This document shows positions 6,830 to 9,893 of a stretch of DNA of 9,893 nt, in pieces. Made by a program: the position numbers and the translations under genes. Position 1 is the first letter of the stretch. Every line of letters starts with the position of its first letter. The stretch covers positions 1-9,893 of the forward strand of contig CAKRVL010000090.1 of NCBI GenBank assembly GCA_934408705.1, given 5' to 3'. Below the pieces are notes generated by a model. That model did no database searches, was not told the origin of the DNA, and worked only from the letters and a program-made list of their open reading frames with translations. This stretch comes from an uncultured Blautia sp. (lineage in GTDB: Bacteria; Bacillota; Clostridia; Lachnospirales; Lachnospiraceae).

Positions 6830-6838
6830 ATTATAGCA
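6830..6838 (-). promoter_or_regulatory. extended -10 promoter of the CapA-like gene
   Basis: The minus strand reads TGCTATAAT (6838-6830): a perfect TATAAT with the TGn extension. The -35 region is poor (TTTCTT-like), as is common for extended -10 promoters. Transcription would begin near 6823, about 50 nt before the preferred start codon at 6771. The gene therefore has its own promoter and does not depend on the DUF885 gene upstream. Confidence 0.65.
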
Positions 6839-6904
6839 AATTATTGTGGCCAAAGAAAGAAGTTATTACATAAATATTTAAAAAATTGTTACAGATATCT
6901 GGAA

Positions 6905-8704
6905 TCATAGTTTTTCGCTGATATATTTTCGCAGCACCGGAAATTGTACCGGACCGATAGTAAGGAGCTGTTGGTGAAAAGCCTTCAGATCAAAATTTTC
7001 GCCCAGAAGTGCCTGTTGTTCTTCTTTCAGATCCAGAAAGTTCAGGTAGCCTGCGTAGTATTTCAGGTAATTGGCAGGGGTTTCTGTGATGTAACGATAT
7101 ATTTCTGCGGTAACAGACGCGTCCCGGATTCCGAAAAGCTTCAGAAATCTGGCAGATTGGGCAGGAGTCCAGCCACGGTAGTGAATCCCTGTGTCCATAA
7201 GAGAGTAGATGCACAGGTTAACACTGCGGTTCAGCCAGCACAGGCGGGCGAAGGCTGCGTCTTCCCGGGAAGCCGTTTGTCCGGAAGAAAGATAATCTGC
7301 GGCATAATCATAGGCATAGCTTTCTGCGTATGTAGCCCAGCCCTCTACATAGCCGCTGTGATCAATGAGATACCGGATATGAGATGGGTTTTGCCGCCCG
7401 AAGTAAACAGTCTGGTAAAGATGCCCGGGGAATCCTTCATGGGCCAGTGTGGTAAAAAGCTCCAGGTTAGAGATTTTTCGTCCGTGATTGATATAAATAA
7501 CATTTGGTGTTCCGGTATCTGCAGGTGGTGTCAGGTAAAAAGCGGGGCTTAGAAATTCTTCCATAGATTTATGTACAGACCGGATCTGGAAGTCAACGGA
7601 AGCAGTGGCAGGAAAATCCTGCTGGATATCTTTTTCCAGAAGCTTCAGAATCTGCTCCGGAGCCATATCCGGTAAATCAGGCTTCTCATTCAGCCTTGTA
7701 AGAAGCCCGGGGTATTTTTCCAAAAGCTCTGAAATTTCCCGGGAATCGGCAGAAAGCTGCTGAGTCAGGCGGTTCTCTAGTTTTTCCACCGGCATATAGA
7801 TACCTACCTGGCTTTGAAGAAGATACTGATAATATTCTTTCCCACCTGAAAATCCTGCCAGACCACCGGTATTCCGGCCGGTGCCGCGGAGCTGCTCCAG
7901 ACCATCTGAGAGCTTCTGGTATGCGGGCAGGACTTTTTCCAGGAGAAGCTGTCTGTGAGTCCGAATCAGCTGTTTCTGAGCCTTTTGGGAGAGTCTTCCG
8001 TAGTCCTTTAGTTTCTGGGAAAAGATTTCCAGCATATAGTTGGAATCCGGATCCTGGATGAAAGAACGGCATTGTGCCTGAATACGGTCAAGGGTTTCAT
8101 CGCACATGAAGAATCCAGCGTCAGACTTCGCCTGTTCGAAGGTAAGAATGCTTTGGAAATATTCATCTATGCTGCAAAGAAGATTCAGGTAGTCAGTAAT
8201 GTCCTGATCTTCGTAGAAGGGATATTCTGCCAGAAGCACAGGCAGCTGTGCCTGAATCCCAAGGCTGGGGCTGATAGGTTCCTCCAGAAGATAGTTGTCA
8301 TCCAGGGAGGCTTCAGTGTGGTAGTAGAGAAGAAGCAGATCCAGAGTAAGCCGGTTTACGGTGGTGAGCTTCGCCGGGGAAAAAGCTTTCAGCCTGCGCT
8401 CATATTCCTGACACTGCGCGATGGCTTTGCTGTTGTCAGTGCGGATAGTGCCAAGAGTGGCAAGGGGGCGGGGGATTCCCTGCTTTTCAGGATTGGCAAG
8501 GGAGTAATGAAGTGTCAGGGCACTGCCGGAAACCTCCTTTTCAAATATTGTTGTTGTGAATTTTTCGAAACGTGCATTTTCAGAGAAAACATGGATGAAA
8601 AGCAGAGAAAATATGAGACATATGATTGGAAAAGCCACCAGAATGATCCGGGAGAACAGGGCGGATTTGGAAATATTAACAGTGGATTTTGGACTGTCTG
8701 GCAT
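6905..8704 (-). CDS. membrane-anchored DUF885 family metallopeptidase-like protein
   Basis: A 599-aa protein of the DUF885 family, putative zinc peptidases. The hallmark HEGFPGH is at 422-428 (two histidines and a glutamate of an HExxxGH-type site), followed by YVEGWATYAE at 452-461, where E454 is the likely third zinc ligand. The family's distal DTGIHYRGWT (504-513) and the TPANYLKYYAGYL phrase (542-554, the variant of the usual PGQ...Y segment) are also present, so the catalytic domain looks complete. Residues about 17-39 form one strong hydrophobic helix preceded by Lys/Arg, a signal anchor that places the domain outside the cell. GGAGGG (8716-8711), six bases before the ATG, supports the start. 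Both flanking genes appear to have their own promoters; I found no clear promoter or terminator for this gene. The substrate is unknown; a peptide or wall-peptide substrate is a guess. Confidence 0.9.
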   Translation of the reverse strand: MPDSPKSTVNISKSALFSRIILVAFPIICLIFSLLFIHVFSENARFEKFTTTIFEKEVSGSALTLHYSLANPEKQGIPRPLATLGTIRTDNSKAIAQCQEYERRLKAFSPAKLTTVNRLTLDLLLLYYHTEASLDDNYLLEEPISPSLGIQAQLPVLLAEYPFYEDQDITDYLNLLCSIDEYFQSILTFEQAKSDAGFFMCDETLDRIQAQCRSFIQDPDSNYMLEIFSQKLKDYGRLSQKAQKQLIRTHRQLLLEKVLPAYQKLSDGLEQLRGTGRNTGGLAGFSGGKEYYQYLLQSQVGIYMPVEKLENRLTQQLSADSREISELLEKYPGLLTRLNEKPDLPDMAPEQILKLLEKDIQQDFPATASVDFQIRSVHKSMEEFLSPAFYLTPPADTGTPNVIYINHGRKISNLELFTTLAHEGFPGHLYQTVYFGRQNPSHIRYLIDHSGYVEGWATYAESYAYDYAADYLSSGQTASREDAAFARLCWLNRSVNLCIYSLMDTGIHYRGWTPAQSARFLKLFGIRDASVTAEIYRYITETPANYLKYYAGYLNFLDLKEEQQALLGENFDLKAFHQQLLTIGPVQFPVLRKYISEKL

Positions 8705-8905
8705 ATTGTGCCCTCCAGAGCAGGGGGATTTCTACTATATTATTGAGAAATTCAGTGGAGTATGCGAAATATTTGTTTCCATGATACCGGTGATGTGATC
8801 GTTTTGTGTACAGACATGTGTGGGGTGACAAAAACCAGCTGCAAGAAGAGGGAAATGTTGTGGGATTTCACGGAAAAGCGGATTTTTCAGTTAATGCCGG
8901 CAAAA

Positions 8906-8934
8906 TTGACGGTATCAGATTGTTGTGATATTAT
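8906..8934 (+). promoter_or_regulatory. sigma-A promoter of the NlpC/P60 gene
   Basis: TTGACG (8906-8911) and TATTAT (8929-8934) are separated by 17 bp. This is the strongest-looking promoter in the window by match and spacing. Transcription would start near 8941, leaving a leader of about 50 nt, too short for a ydaO-type (cyclic di-AMP) riboswitch of the kind that controls many wall hydrolases. Confidence 0.75.
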
Positions 8935-8941
8935 ACGAAAC

Positions 8942-8970
8942 TGTTACACACGGTTAATATAAATGTAACA
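8942..8970. promoter_or_regulatory. 7-bp inverted repeat at the NlpC/P60 transcription start
   Basis: TGTTACA (8942-8948) and TGTAACA (8964-8970) are exact inverted copies 22 bp apart centre to centre, about two helical turns, placed just after the predicted transcription start. The site could be an operator or a weak 5' hairpin. TGTTAC/TGTAAC also fit the half-site of WalR (YycF), a regulator of wall hydrolases, but the direct-repeat 5-bp spacing of that box is not met, so this link is weak. Confidence 0.4.
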
Positions 8971-8991
8971 ATTTGAAACGAGGGAATATAA

Positions 8992-9531
8992 ATGTTAAAA
9001 AATAGAGTAAAGAGATTGATTTGTACAGTAGCTATGTGTATGGCTGTCTGTTCGCAGGTAATTTTTCCACAGAGTGTATCCGCAGCCACGAAAGAAGCTG
9101 TGGAAAAGGCTGGAGAAGAATGGGGAGAAAAATCCGGGAATGTGCTTTCTGAGGAAGAGCTTCGCCAGCAGATTGTAGATTTTGCAGTGCAGTTCGAGGG
9201 GAATCCGTATGTATATGGCGGTACAAGTCTGACGAACGGAGCGGACTGTTCTGGTTTCGTGATGTCAGTGCTTGCAGAGTTTGGATATTCTCTTCCGCGA
9301 GTTGCGGCTGATCAGTATTATCAGTCTGTGAAAAAGGATATTGCAGATCTGGAACCGGGAGATCTGGTCTTTTACGGTGGTGGAATCAGCCATGTGGCAC
9401 TGTATATCGGTGATGGACAGATTATCCATGCCAGTACATCTGCTACAGGAATTAAGATTTCTGCTTATGATTATGAGACTCCTGTAGGCGCAGGGACATA
9501 TATTGAAGCTGACGGCTTCTATAGCGAATAA
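8992..9531 (+). CDS. secreted NlpC/P60 (C40) peptidoglycan hydrolase
   Basis: A 179-aa cell-wall endopeptidase, expected to cut stem peptides (gamma-D-Glu to diamino acid bond in characterised relatives) outside the membrane. Residues 1-32 are a signal peptide: basic N-terminus, hydrophobic core, SVSAA cleavage region. A short charged linker (33-57) leads to one NlpC/P60 domain (about 59-175). The catalytic set is present: C86 in NGADCSGF, H134 in SHVALYIGD, and H146 in IIHAS as third residue. YVYGGTS before and EPGDLVFY between are family signatures. There is no SH3, LysM or coiled-coil domain, so it is a minimal enzyme without a visible wall-binding module. GAGGGA at 8980-8985, six bases upstream, supports the ATG. 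It is divergent from the DUF885 gene and is the last gene before the DnaA-box cluster. No convincing terminator follows it. Confidence 0.93.
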   Translation: MLKNRVKRLICTVAMCMAVCSQVIFPQSVSAATKEAVEKAGEEWGEKSGNVLSEEELRQQIVDFAVQFEGNPYVYGGTSLTNGADCSGFVMSVLAEFGYSLPRVAADQYYQSVKKDIADLEPGDLVFYGGGISHVALYIGDGQIIHASTSATGIKISAYDYETPVGAGTYIEADGFYSE

Positions 9532-9656
9532 GGGGAATGGTGAGAACTGAAATTGTATTTGTGTGCATTTTGTAAGGTATTGTAAAGACGATATTTTTCA
9601 AGAGTAAATGTCGAAAAATGTTGAAATTAGCAGATTGCACAAAGAGTCTATGAAAA

Positions 9657-9825
9657 TGTGGATAGGTGAATTAGTACAGAGAAAGTTATCCACTTTTGAA
9701 AAAATGGAAAAACCTTGAAAAATCAAGTTATGCACAAAGTTATCCACATTATCCACATGGAAAAGCATGTGGATGAGTTGATTTACATAACAGGAATCGA
9801 AACAAATGTTTTGGTTATTGTTATG
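9657..9825. other. oriC: probable chromosomal replication origin (oriC): DnaA-box cluster and AT-rich flank
   Basis: Six 9-mers match the DnaA box TTATCCACA. Two are perfect and abut head to tail (9740-9748, 9749-9757). Four have one mismatch: TTATCCACT (9686-9694), TTATGCACA (9728-9736), and on the minus strand CTATCCACA (9665-9657) and TCATCCACA (9776-9768). Six boxes in 120 bp is far above chance. The last two face each other, making a perfect 9-bp inverted repeat (ATCCACATG 9751-9759, CATGTGGAT 9766-9774). The following DNA (9777-9893) is AT-rich and contains a second inverted pair, CATAACA (9786-9792) and TGTTATG (9819-9825), a candidate unwinding region. The 362-bp gene-free stretch before a rightward promoter fits the DnaA-box region upstream of dnaA in Firmicutes. 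A dnaA autoregulatory region that is only part of a bipartite origin is the main alternative. Confidence 0.85.
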
Positions 9826-9861
9826 AAAATGTAAAATTCGACAGAAATCGGCAAAAAGGTA

Positions 9862-9891
9862 TTGACTTTTACAAAATCAAAATATTATAGA
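9862..9891 (+). promoter_or_regulatory. rightward promoter at window edge, probably for dnaA
   Basis: TTGACT (9862-9867) is followed by AT-rich DNA and a -10 that could be TATTAT (9883-9888, 15-bp spacer) or TATAGA (9886-9891, 18-bp spacer). It directs transcription out of the window. Given the DnaA boxes just upstream, dnaA (self-repressed through such boxes) is the likeliest gene, with rpmH as an alternative; neither is visible. Confidence 0.5.
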
Positions 9892-9893
9892 AT

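Noticed and set aside
6944..7552. 202-codon plus-strand open frame
   Set aside because: Antisense to the catalytic half of the DUF885 gene, which has conserved motifs on the other strand.
8072..8746. 224-codon plus-strand open frame
   Set aside because: Antisense to the N-terminal half of the DUF885 gene and runs over its ribosome binding site and start.
8762..8962. 66-codon plus-strand open frame between DUF885 and NlpC/P60 genes
   Set aside because: The GGAG before its ATG is only one base away, too close to work, and the frame covers the NlpC/P60 promoter. It is best seen as non-coding.
8705..8991. Possible ydaO-type (cyclic di-AMP) riboswitch before the wall hydrolase
   Set aside because: The promoter at 8906-8934 leaves a leader of about 50 nt, too short, and I see none of the conserved segments.
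9452..9640. 62-codon minus-strand open frame overlapping the end of the NlpC/P60 gene
   Set aside because: No ribosome binding site and antisense to conserved coding sequence.
1..9893. tRNA, rRNA, CRISPR array, insertion sequence or prophage genes
   Set aside because: No regularly spaced repeats, transposase or integrase motifs, or tRNA-like cloverleaf with conserved T-loop were seen on reading either strand.

Overview
The window looks like chromosomal DNA from a low-to-moderate GC Gram-positive bacterium of the class Clostridia, most probably a Lachnospiraceae-type gut commensal. Support for this: strong purine-rich ribosome binding sites (AAGGAGG type) before nearly every gene, sigma-A promoters with 17-bp spacers, U-rich intrinsic termination, and a gene set typical of that group (an UraA/PyrP-type uracil permease, a zinc-ribbon/TPM/SPFH trio, a membrane-anchored DUF885 protein, and a secreted NlpC/P60 hydrolase). 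The family assignment is inference; no rRNA or species marker is present.

Layout from left to right. Positions 1-95 (minus) hold the N-terminus of uracil phosphoribosyltransferase (upp), cut by the window edge. It is divergent from a complete uracil permease (266-1621, plus), so import and phosphoribosylation of uracil sit back to back around a 170-bp control region that contains a perfect 9-bp dyad. A bidirectional terminator (1627-1702) separates the permease from a convergent three-gene minus-strand operon, transcribed in the order SPFH-domain/zinc-ribbon protein (5111-3753), zinc-ribbon membrane protein (3685-2597), TPM-domain membrane protein (2583-1702). These correspond to the YdjI, YdjG and YdjH proteins that accompany PspA in the Bacillus subtilis envelope-stress operon. 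Here the order is changed and no PspA gene is adjacent. Two monocistronic-looking minus-strand genes follow: a membrane-anchored CapA-like protein (6771-5308) whose usual metal-binding histidines appear to be replaced, and a membrane-anchored DUF885 metallopeptidase-like protein (8704-6905). A secreted NlpC/P60 peptidoglycan hydrolase (8992-9531) lies on the plus strand.

The last 360 bases have no gene but hold a cluster of six DnaA-box-like 9-mers (9657-9776), two of them perfect and directly abutting, followed by AT-rich DNA and a plus-strand promoter running off the window. This is very likely the chromosomal origin oriC, with dnaA expected just beyond the right edge. Five of the seven genes lie on the minus strand, which is the direction expected for genes co-oriented with a leftward fork from such an origin.

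The common theme between 1.7 and 9.5 kb is the cell envelope: a membrane-microdomain or stress module, two membrane-anchored extracytoplasmic proteins and a wall hydrolase. The most interesting points are the PspA-less YdjI-G-H module, the apparent CapA pseudo-enzyme and the oriC.
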